Source: an uncultured Muribaculaceae bacterium
GTDB taxonomy: Bacteria; Bacteroidota; Bacteroidia; Bacteroidales; Muribaculaceae
Assembly (NCBI GenBank): GCA_947644475.1
Contig: CANRZQ010000082.1
Location: 1-10,121 of the forward strand
DNA length: 10,121 bases
Reading direction: 5' to 3'
In this document: piece by piece, positions 1-6,235 of the stretch
How the letters are laid out: each line of letters begins with the position of its first letter
Position numbering within the stretch: the first letter of the stretch is position 1
Position numbers and translations under genes: made by a program
Notes under the pieces: model-generated
Database searches by the model: none
Told to the model about the DNA's origin: nothing
Seen by the model: only the letters and a program-made list of their open reading frames with translations

Positions 1-77
1 CGCACGAGCCGTGCGTCCCTACAATCTTGGCATAAACAGCCTTTTTGACACACCCCTCTTCCTGCCGGGTGGATGGG
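1..77. other. Window-edge non-coding region with partial palindrome
   Basis: Downstream of the last glycosyltransferase stop. Bases 1-15 contain arms CGCACG and CGTGCG around AGC and probably continue outside the window. Further in, GGC ATAAACA GCC is followed on the plus strand by TTTTT (29-46), a weak terminator-like shape for the opposite strand only. I see no gene start and no clear terminator for the minus-strand cluster. Confidence 0.45.
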
Positions 78-1307
78 CTATTTTTGGGGGAAGGCGCGGA
101 GGAGGGTGTAGAGGGCGAGGTTGTAGGTGAGGCGGAGGGCGTCGATGGTTTTGCGGCGGAGGTGGGTGAGGCGGCAGCGGAGAGCGGAGAGGCGGAAGCG
201 CAACGGGGAGAAGGGACGGCGCGACTCGTGGTCGAGCGGTAGGGCGAAGATGCGGAGCATCTCTGAGGTCCATTTTTCGGGGGCCAGGTCGGTGGCGACG
301 GTGGCCGCGGCTTGGCGTTGGATGTCGGCATAGGCGTCGGGGTGGCGGATTATGTCGGCAATGGCGCGGAAGAGGGCATCGGGCGAGCCTTGGGGCACGA
401 CGATGCCGTTGCGACGGTTGTCGATAAGGTCGAGGCTGCCGTGTGGGGCGTCGGATATGATGGGGATGGCTCCTCCGGCAAGGGCTTCGCACAGTGATAT
501 TGGGAAGCCTTCGAGACGCGACGGGAGGATGAAGATGTGGGCGGAGGCCATGATGCGCCGGGCCTCGTCGCGCTCGACGCGCCCGAAGCGCGCTATGCGG
601 GGGTCGGCAGGGAAACATTCGCTGACGTGGCGTACGGGCAGGCCGATGTGCCGGCCTCCGGCCACGTAGTCGTTGCCAATCCAGTAGAAACGGAAGTCGA
701 GGTCGGTTTTCAGCAGACGTCGCAGGGCGAGGGCCACGATGTCGGCACTCTTCACGTAGTTGCTTCCGCCGGGATAGACAATGGTGAGGGGGGTGGCGGG
801 GAGTTGGGAGGTTGGGGAGAGGGGAAGTTGGGAGGTTGGAGGGATGGGATTGAACACTATGTCGGCCTTGGCCTCGGCGGCGCGGCTGAATGTGCGCCGG
901 AAGTAACGCCGGCCATATGACGAGAGCGCTATGATACGGTCGACATAGCGGTGATTGTGGCCGGCATACCAGGCGAGTTCGCCATTGACGAAATGCGACA
1001 CTGTGACTATGCGGATATGGTCGGGCAGGTATGGCGCGGCAGCCGTCAAGAGCGGAAACCAGCTGTTGACCACTATGTCGGGAGCAAGTTCTGATATGAG
1101 GCGGACGAATTTCCGGCCGGCTTCGACCGACAGCGACGCATCGAAATTGATTACCCGGAATTTGTCGCCGGGCCGGGCCACATATCCGTCGCCGGTGACG
1201 ATGGTGATGTCGCAGTGATCGGAAAGGTATCCGGCAAAGTCGTGGGCGTAGGATGCCACGCCGCCGTGTCCCTCGATAAGGGAGAGGGTGCATATCGCTA
1301 TTCTCAT
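78..1307 (-). CDS. GT4-like glycosyltransferase (GT-B fold)
   Basis: Predicted cytoplasmic or membrane-associated sugar transferase using a nucleotide-sugar donor; donor and acceptor cannot be read from sequence. The 409-residue protein opens with MRIAICTLSL and a glycine-rich loop (GHGG, residues 13-16) typical of the N-terminal Rossmann half of GT-B enzymes. The C-terminal half starts near residue 173 (LTIVYPGG) and carries the GT4 E-x7-E motif, E266 to E274, in LPSRLEGFPISLCEA, followed by GGAIPI. I chose ATG at 1307: it overlaps the preceding stop as ATGA, matching the junction upstream, and gives the canonical N-terminus. A TTG at 1328 and an ATG at 1319 are possible but only add a non-conserved extension. 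Two oddities: the interdomain linker holds a tandem octapeptide (PTSQLPLS, PTSQLPAT, residues 157-172), and a basic tail (about 361-409) extends past the usual fold. It is the last gene of the overlapping envelope cluster. Confidence 0.9.
   Translation of the reverse strand: MRIAICTLSLIEGHGGVASYAHDFAGYLSDHCDITIVTGDGYVARPGDKFRVINFDASLSVEAGRKFVRLISELAPDIVVNSWFPLLTAAAPYLPDHIRIVTVSHFVNGELAWYAGHNHRYVDRIIALSSYGRRYFRRTFSRAAEAKADIVFNPIPPTSQLPLSPTSQLPATPLTIVYPGGSNYVKSADIVALALRRLLKTDLDFRFYWIGNDYVAGGRHIGLPVRHVSECFPADPRIARFGRVERDEARRIMASAHIFILPSRLEGFPISLCEALAGGAIPIISDAPHGSLDLIDNRRNGIVVPQGSPDALFRAIADIIRHPDAYADIQRQAAATVATDLAPEKWTSEMLRIFALPLDHESRRPFSPLRFRLSALRCRLTHLRRKTIDALRLTYNLALYTLLRAFPQK
802..839. repeat. 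In-gene G-rich direct repeat (two copies)
   Basis: The plus strand has AGTTGGGAGGTTGG at 802-815 and again at 826-839, offset by exactly 24 bases, so it encodes a tandem octapeptide (PTSQLPxx twice) in the glycosyltransferase linker. It sits in a wider G-run-rich stretch (about 787-847) with G-quadruplex potential on the plus strand. Thirteen bases, CGGGGAGTTGGGA (797-809), recur identically at 6412-6424 inside the TPR gene. Confidence 0.8.
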
Positions 1308-2416
1308 TTTCGCGGACATTTGTTCCAAAAGTCAATAAACCGGCGGGCCACCACGTCGGCATCGTTGTGACGGGCTACAAATGGGCGTGCCGCGGCGCGC
1401 ATGGCGGCCAGGGCATATGGATTGACGACGAGGTGTTCGATTGCCCGCTCTGTATGCTCGAGGTGCAGGGGGTCGGCGGTGACAATCGGGCGCAGGCCGC
1501 CCGCGCCTATGAAGTGGTAATATTCCTCGGCTCCGCCTGTGACGGGCACTGCTCCGTGCGCCATGGCGAGAAGGGCCGTTGTGGCCGGCGAGCAGGCATA
1601 CAGCTGGTCGAGAACGATGTCGGCCCGGGCAAGTTTACGGACAAATTGGTCGTATGGGAGGTTGGTCACGATATCAAGTGTGGCCAGGTCTGGGTGTCGG
1701 GCCACGATGCGCTTGGCCATGTCGAGGAGGATTCCGGCTCCTTTCTCGTCGGCTCTGGCTGAATGATAGGCGGCCATGATGCGGCATCTTCCTCCGGCGC
1801 GCGGGCCCGGGGCGGGAACCGAGGCAAGGTCGACGGGGATGCCGCCGTAGGCCAGGCGACCGGGGTCGATATGCTCCGAACACACTTTATGGTATTCATA
1901 GAGGGCTGTGACAACGCCGTCGACACGGTCGAGCACATAGTCGTAATAGGGGCTTAGGGCGAGCCAGCTGTCGCGCAGGCCGGGATTGGCCAGAGCCATG
2001 GGCGACGGGCGCAGCCCTATCTGCCATTCGCTGAACGGCAGGGGCGGATTATCCGAGGTACAGGCCCGGACATAGTACGGGTCGGCCTCGAGGGCGTCGG
2101 TGAAGATGCGGCCATTGAACCGGCGCAGGCGGTCGAACAAAGGCCGAAGCCGCTCGGGACGCAAGGTGGCAAACACGGGGGCGACAAGTTGCACCACATC
2201 GAATCCACGCATCGATGTGTGGGTCATGGCCATAAGGCGTGCGAAGAGCCACGCGCCGGAGAGGCGAGAGGGTCCGCGGCTCAGGTCGATGTCGCGGCGG
2301 GTATTCATCCATCCCGAACCGTGGGATGCCACCACAACGGTGCAGCCCTGGCGGCGGAGCGCAGAGGCGAGGCAGCTGTGATAGTTGCTCGCATCGCCGA
2401 GCAGAAGCACTTTCAT
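1304..2416 (-). CDS. GT-B glycosyltransferase (family 1/4-like)
   Basis: Predicted glycosyltransferase of 370 residues, probably adding a sugar to a lipid-linked glycan exported by the adjacent flippase. The N-terminus MKVLLLGDASNYHSCLASAL is a typical GT-B first strand and helix. The C-terminal half begins near residue 211 (CRIMAAYHSARADEKGAGIL), and the donor-site region contains DIVLDQLYACSPATTALLAM (266-285) followed by HGAVPVTGG. The standard E-x7-E motif is not obvious; the region 267-300 with A-E-E at 296-298 may fill that role, so the exact family is uncertain. ATG at 2416 overlaps the flippase stop by four bases (ATGA), and its own stop overlaps the next glycosyltransferase in the same way, which implies translational coupling. 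The role as a glycosyltransferase is fairly secure from fold pattern and context; substrate is unknown. Confidence 0.82.
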   Translation of the reverse strand: MKVLLLGDASNYHSCLASALRRQGCTVVVASHGSGWMNTRRDIDLSRGPSRLSGAWLFARLMAMTHTSMRGFDVVQLVAPVFATLRPERLRPLFDRLRRFNGRIFTDALEADPYYVRACTSDNPPLPFSEWQIGLRPSPMALANPGLRDSWLALSPYYDYVLDRVDGVVTALYEYHKVCSEHIDPGRLAYGGIPVDLASVPAPGPRAGGRCRIMAAYHSARADEKGAGILLDMAKRIVARHPDLATLDIVTNLPYDQFVRKLARADIVLDQLYACSPATTALLAMAHGAVPVTGGAEEYYHFIGAGGLRPIVTADPLHLEHTERAIEHLVVNPYALAAMRAAARPFVARHNDADVVARRFIDFWNKCPRK

Positions 2417-3864
2417 AGGTTTTCCTCCTTTTCTTTACGCAGCATCATGCCCCGGAGCCGCGACACCGACACCCACAGCGACAGCGGCAGGAGCAGCAGC
2501 GGGAGCCACCATGCCACAAGCCGCAGGGCAAGGGCGGCCGCCGTGACCAAAATGGAGAAAACGATAAGCCGGATTACCGCGGGGGTGAGGCGCATGCCGA
2601 AACTGCGGAAGTAGACCCACCCGGTGATGATGCAATATATGAGATACCAGATTATGAACGAGATGCCTACGCCAAGATAGCCCCAATTATGGAAAAAGAC
2701 GATGTTGAGCGCAAGGCCTATGACGCTGCTCAGCGACTCGGTGACGATGTAGACTCTCCCCTCCCCTTTGGCCAGAATCACGAAGGCGAGGCAGAAGGAT
2801 ATGCCCCGGAAGATGAGCATGGTGATGCCGACAGTGATCATAGGCAGCGCGACAATGAATTCCGACGAGAAAAGCAGCCGCAAGACGAGCCTGTCGGCCG
2901 CAAGGAAAACAATCACCACGGGCACAAGGACATACATCGCTATTGCAATCTCGTGTGACACGGCCACCGAGGCCATCCTCGGCCGTGAGGCAATCTGCGA
3001 AAGGCGCGGGAAATATTCGAGGGATATGGCATTGAACAGCAGTCCGGCATAGCTGCATATGATGAGGTAGCCCGACTGGTAGATGCCGGCCACGTCCTCG
3101 CCATGATATTTGGTTAGATAGGAAATCATGGCATATTGCACAAACGTGCCGAGGAAGCCCGCGATGGTGAGATAGAACCCGAGGCGCACAAACTCGCGGC
3201 CCTTGCGGCGGTTGTCGGCAGACGAAAAACGGCGGCGCGGGATGTCGCAATAACGGAACATGACTAAAAGGAATACGATATAGTATATCACGATTGACCA
3301 CACTATGCCGTCTTCGCGGAAAAAATATATTATAAGCAGTCCGATTACAATGGAAATGAGAGACGTGCGCATCTGGACCTTGAAAATGGGGCGCAGGTGC
3401 ATATAGCCTTGCATGGCCGTTTCATCGGCATTGGCCACGGCGTAGCAAAACACAGCCACGGCAAGCACGGCGAAGCCCGGCCACATGTCGAGCCTGCCGA
3501 AACTGAACCAGCTCAGCACCGGCGCGAGCAGAAACATGAGGGCCGCCCCGATGATGCCAAGACGCAGGAGCCACCAGCGCACTGCCGCGACCATGGCCGG
3601 ACGGTCGGACTCCCGGGCCGCGGCGATGGAGCGCACTGCGCTCTGGCGAATGTTGAGCTGGGTTATGGGCATTAATGCCTGCAAGGCCGAGTTGAACACG
3701 GCATACAGCCCTATTCCGGCCGGGCCAATCCACAGGGCTATAAGTTTCGAGCGCAAGAGGCCGCAAAAAATAAGCAAGCCCTGCACGCCCGAGAACAGCC
3801 CCATCACCTTGAAGATGCGTGCCGACACAGTGTTTGACTTGCGCAGACGGCTCAGCGTACCCAT
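2413..3864 (-). CDS. Wzx-like oligosaccharide flippase (MOP superfamily)
   Basis: Multi-spanning inner-membrane protein of 483 residues, the usual size for polysaccharide or O-antigen flippases, which move undecaprenyl-linked oligosaccharide from the cytoplasmic to the periplasmic face. The first membrane region reads GLLRSKLIALWIGPAGIGLY (about residues 35-54), a hallmark-like pattern of the Wzx/polysaccharide_synt family. About twelve hydrophobic segments alternate with basic loops such as RRRF and RRKGREF, and the C-terminus is charged (RKEKEENL). ATG at 3864 lies inside the end of the EnvC gene (13-base overlap in another frame); an internal ATG at 3804 would avoid the overlap but would remove 20 residues before the first helix. 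It shares an ATGA overlap with the downstream glycosyltransferase. The two flanking glycosyltransferases support a glycan export role; which glycan (O-antigen, capsule or other) is not visible. Confidence 0.92.
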   Translation of the reverse strand: MGTLSRLRKSNTVSARIFKVMGLFSGVQGLLIFCGLLRSKLIALWIGPAGIGLYAVFNSALQALMPITQLNIRQSAVRSIAAARESDRPAMVAAVRWWLLRLGIIGAALMFLLAPVLSWFSFGRLDMWPGFAVLAVAVFCYAVANADETAMQGYMHLRPIFKVQMRTSLISIVIGLLIIYFFREDGIVWSIVIYYIVFLLVMFRYCDIPRRRFSSADNRRKGREFVRLGFYLTIAGFLGTFVQYAMISYLTKYHGEDVAGIYQSGYLIICSYAGLLFNAISLEYFPRLSQIASRPRMASVAVSHEIAIAMYVLVPVVIVFLAADRLVLRLLFSSEFIVALPMITVGITMLIFRGISFCLAFVILAKGEGRVYIVTESLSSVIGLALNIVFFHNWGYLGVGISFIIWYLIYCIITGWVYFRSFGMRLTPAVIRLIVFSILVTAAALALRLVAWWLPLLLLPLSLWVSVSRLRGMMLRKEKEENL

Positions 3865-5261
3865 TGCAGCGGATTTAGTTTCTCGCGCTCGTTGCGCACT
3901 TCGAAATGGAGGGTGCAGCGTCCCGAATTTGTGGGGTCGGCAAAAATGGAGCCGATGGCCTGTCCGGCCTTCACCTTGTCGCCTTTACGGACCGACAGGC
4001 CGTCGATGTGGGCATAAACGGTGAGGTAAGAGCCGTGGCGCACCATCACCACGTTCTGATAGCCGTCCATGCGGAAGATGTAAGACACAGTGCCGTCGAA
4101 CACAGCCCTTGCCGTAGAGCCGGCCGGGACCTCGATGTCGATGCCCGGATTGTTGACCTCGACACGGGAGAGTTCGGAATGGGCGTTGCGCCCAAACGAG
4201 CCAGTGATGTTGTATTTTCCGGCAACGGGAAACAGCAGCCGGCCCTTGTTGGAAGCGAAAGAGCCCGACAGGCGGCGTTCCTCGTCGGCACGGCCGGGAT
4301 ACTGACGGGTGTCGGTGACATTCTTGTCTTTCTTATTATCTTTCGGCGGCGTCACGACCGGAGCCTTTCCCGGGCCGGGGGCAGCGTCGACGCGGGCGGC
4401 CTCTTTTTGACGCGCGGCGGCGATACGTGCCTCCTCGGCACGGCGTTCTTCCTCGGCCCGGCGGGCCTCCTGCTCGATTATACGGTCGAGTTCGGCGTCG
4501 AGGGCGCGGGCACGGCGGCGACGCTCGGCAAGCACGGTCTGCAACGAGCGGTTTTCACGGCGCAGCGAATCGACGAGCGAGCGAGTCTGCACTTGCTTGG
4601 CTTCGAGTTGGCGTTTGCTGTCGGAAAGGGCTGCAAGCGTGCGGCCATGTTTTTCGCGGAGCATGGCAAGAGCCTTCTTTTTGTTGGCGAGCACGTCGAG
4701 GCTTTGCTTTAAGTCGGAAGTCTTGCGTGTGCGCCAGCGTTGGAGTTGTTTCAGGTAAGACAGTCGTTTTGCTCCTTCGGCGAATGTGGATGATGAGAAC
4801 ACGAGGTTGATGTCGGTCATGGCCTGGCGGTTTTTGCGGGCCTCGCGGAGCGACAGTTTGGAGTTCTCGCGCAGGCGAGCCACATCGTTTTCAGCCTTTA
4901 TAATTGTGTCGGCAAGCGCCCGGGAGCGCCGGTCGATAGAATCAATCATGGTTTGCAAGGAGGCTATCTCGGCGCGTTGCGAACGTATTTGGCCGTCGAG
5001 CGACGCCAGGGAGTTGAGCTGCCGCTCGGTGCGCTCGTTGTTGCGGCGGATGTCCTCGGTGGTCTTACGGATTTGCTCGTTGGTGCGTTTGCGCTCCGAC
5101 TCGACGCTTTTGCGCGAGCGAGCCGGGGCCGATTTCTTCTTTTTCAGCGCCGCGGCTTTCTGCTCGGTGCGCACCGTCTTCTTTTTCTGTTTCGGACGGG
5201 CAGCATCGGCACCCATGGCCACGGCCAGACATGCTAATATTATCAGGGCAATGCGTCTCAC
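3852..5261 (-). CDS. envC: EnvC-like murein hydrolase activator (degenerate M23)
   Basis: Periplasmic coiled-coil protein of 469 residues expected to activate a cell-wall amidase during division. Signal peptide at about 1-20 (IALIILACLAVAMGADA), a Lys-rich stretch, a long coiled coil (about 50-290, ending in Glu/Arg/Ala-rich sequence), a Pro/Lys linker (about 293-345), then a C-terminal M23/LytM domain (about 345-469). That domain keeps D375 (NPGID), H418 (YAHI) and H452 (TLHFEV), but the metal-binding His of the H-x3-D motif is N371 and the first His of H-x-H is T450, so it is probably not itself a peptidase. This matches the known EnvC principle, where a non-catalytic LytM domain switches on amidases. 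The start codon is GTG at 5261, overlapping the DUF4292 stop by four bases (GTGA); the signal peptide requires this start. Its 3' end overlaps the flippase gene by 13 bases. Confidence 0.9.
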   Translation of the reverse strand: MRRIALIILACLAVAMGADAARPKQKKKTVRTEQKAAALKKKKSAPARSRKSVESERKRTNEQIRKTTEDIRRNNERTERQLNSLASLDGQIRSQRAEIASLQTMIDSIDRRSRALADTIIKAENDVARLRENSKLSLREARKNRQAMTDINLVFSSSTFAEGAKRLSYLKQLQRWRTRKTSDLKQSLDVLANKKKALAMLREKHGRTLAALSDSKRQLEAKQVQTRSLVDSLRRENRSLQTVLAERRRRARALDAELDRIIEQEARRAEEERRAEEARIAAARQKEAARVDAAPGPGKAPVVTPPKDNKKDKNVTDTRQYPGRADEERRLSGSFASNKGRLLFPVAGKYNITGSFGRNAHSELSRVEVNNPGIDIEVPAGSTARAVFDGTVSYIFRMDGYQNVVMVRHGSYLTVYAHIDGLSVRKGDKVKAGQAIGSIFADPTNSGRCTLHFEVRNEREKLNPLQWVR

Positions 5262-6001
5262 AGATTTTTGAGAGATTTTAACAGAGCGTCGAAATGTATG
5301 CGTTTGTAGCCTTTGGGCTGTGAGAAATTGATGCTTCGCGGCGAGTTCCAGCGGGCACTGCCGAGATTGAGACGGATTGACGCGGCTATTTTCTTATCGT
5401 CTTTCACTCCGTAGATTTCTGTTGAAGTGGCCACGGGACCGGCGGGTGTGGGCTCATGGGCGGGATAGACGCACCGCAGCATCACATCTGAGCGGCCGAG
5501 ATCGAATTCGAGGGCCGACACAGCACCGTCGGCCAGGGTGGCTGTGCACATCGGCGAGCCTTTTGCGGGCGGGAGAGCCTGGCCCAGGAGCATGTCCTGG
5601 ATGTCGCCGAGCGAGAGGCCCGAGGAGGCCATTATGCGGTCGAGGCTCTCGGCGAGATAGTATTTATGGAATTTGTCGACGGCATATACGGAGTCGGTGT
5701 CGGCATAGAGGACGGCTACCTCCATGCCCAGGACGCGGAGCGAGAGGTGGATTATGCTGTCGCGCTGCATGGTGAGGCGTCCGCCGGCAGAGATGGATGC
5801 CGGCGAGGATATGGAGACATTGGCCGGGATATAGGCCCACTGCCAGGGGATGAAACTTTTCTCGACAAATTCGTGCTGTTTTTTTGGCGACAGCGTGTCG
5901 AACGCGGCGGCGTCGACCGAGGGAGCGACAGCCTGCTTCTGCGAGCGGCAGCCTGCGAGGAGCACGGCAAGAAAAAGTAGATATATAAAATTTTTCAACA
6001 T
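5258..6001 (-). CDS. DUF4292 family outer-membrane lipoprotein
   Basis: Predicted lipoprotein of 247 residues. Residues 1-18 form a type II signal peptide ending in lipobox LLAGC, with Cys18 as the lipid site. The residues after Cys (RSQKQ) lack the acidic surface-export signal described for Bacteroidetes, so a periplasm-facing anchor is more likely. The body has a strand-rich pattern (SISSPASISAGGRL at 63-76, SIIHLSLRVLGMEVAVLYAD at 82-101, DSVYAVDKFHKYYL at 103-116) typical of DUF4292, whose fold is thought to resemble LolA/LolB-type lipoprotein carriers; no function is proven. I start at ATG 6001; TTG at 6007 would add only two residues. It follows a 234-base non-coding gap and overlaps the EnvC start by four bases. 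In other Bacteroidales the order TPR protein, DUF4292, EnvC recurs as I remember it, which suggests a shared envelope job. Confidence 0.88.
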   Translation of the reverse strand: MLKNFIYLLFLAVLLAGCRSQKQAVAPSVDAAAFDTLSPKKQHEFVEKSFIPWQWAYIPANVSISSPASISAGGRLTMQRDSIIHLSLRVLGMEVAVLYADTDSVYAVDKFHKYYLAESLDRIMASSGLSLGDIQDMLLGQALPPAKGSPMCTATLADGAVSALEFDLGRSDVMLRCVYPAHEPTPAGPVATSTEIYGVKDDKKIAASIRLNLGSARWNSPRSINFSQPKGYKRIHFDALLKSLKNL

Positions 6002-6124
6002 AGTCAATATTCAATTGAGGTTTTGCAAGCCAGACCCGGCTGAGCAGTGGCTCGCAGCAAGGCCGGCATCATCGAACGCTCCGGCAGGCTCCGCTCCAAT
6101 ACCGCGATTTATTTGGATTGTCCC

Positions 6125-6159
6125 AACCCCGCATGCCGGCAAAGCCTACATACGGGGTT
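6125..6159. repeat. Interrupted 35-base palindrome
   Basis: Outer arms AACCCCGCATG (6125-6135) and CATACGGGGTT (6149-6159) are complementary in ten of eleven positions. The single mismatch would be a G-U pair in minus-strand RNA. Inside, GGC (6138-6140) and GCC (6144-6146) can pair around an AAA loop. There is no T-tract after it on the minus strand (the sequence continues GGGACAATCC), so it is not a standard terminator. It looks like a REP-type element or a leader hairpin. Confidence 0.6.
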
Positions 6160-6170
6160 AACCAAAGAGC

Positions 6171-6185
6171 CACGGCTTCGCCGTG
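6171..6185. repeat. Short GC hairpin
   Basis: CACGGC (6171-6176) and GCCGTG (6180-6185) form a perfect 6-bp stem around a three-base loop. On the minus strand it lies about 50 bases past the TPR stop and is followed by GCTCTTTGG, a weak T-run, so terminator function is doubtful. It sits next to the palindrome at 6125-6159 and may belong to the same composite repeat. Confidence 0.5.
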
Positions 6186-6209
6186 ATCATATTGCGTCTT
6201 TTTATCTAT

Positions 6210-6217
6210 CAAATGTA
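6210..6217 (-). promoter_or_regulatory. Candidate Bacteroidetes -7 promoter element
   Basis: The minus strand reads TACATTTG, a perfect match to the Bacteroidetes -7 consensus TAnnTTTG. It is placed just after the TPR stop and upstream of DUF4292, envC, the flippase and the glycosyltransferases. I could not see a good TTTG-type -33 element about 20 bases upstream, so support is partial. If real, transcription would start near 6203 and give a leader of about 200 bases. Confidence 0.35.
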
Positions 6218-6235
6218 TATATGATTGTCGTTTGT

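Larger units (their letters stand above)
6002..6235 (-). other. Structured 234-base non-coding leader or intergenic region
   Basis: No convincing gene lies between the TPR stop and the DUF4292 start. Read on the minus strand it begins AT-rich with a candidate promoter -7 element (6210-6217), then passes through a 6-bp hairpin (6171-6185), a longer interrupted palindrome (6125-6159), and a GC-rich stretch with further short pairings, for example a bulged stem at 6039-6058 and the inverted 8-mers GCCGGCAT (6062-6069) and ATGCCGGC (6133-6140). The last 30 bases before ATG 6001 are AT-rich. It could be a structured 5' leader, a dispersed repeat insertion, or both. I do not recognise a known riboswitch. 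Confidence 0.55.

Noticed and set aside
19..1362. A 447-codon open frame on the minus strand covering the whole last glycosyltransferase gene
   Set aside because: It is rich in Pro, Arg and His without any recognisable domain, which is what an out-of-phase frame of a GC-rich gene looks like; the alternative frame has a clear GT-B protein with E-x7-E.
2687..3301. A 204-codon minus-strand frame inside the flippase gene
   Set aside because: Shadow frame with His/Arg/Pro/Cys-rich low-complexity content, while the flippase frame has ordered membrane segments.
3906..4712. A 268-codon plus-strand frame antisense to envC
   Set aside because: No family resemblance; it mirrors the biased codon use of envC, whose coiled coil and M23 domain are convincing.
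6171..6185. Hairpin after the TPR gene as a rho-independent terminator
   Set aside because: The stem is good but it is followed by GCTCTTTGG rather than a run of T on the minus strand; recorded as a repeat instead.
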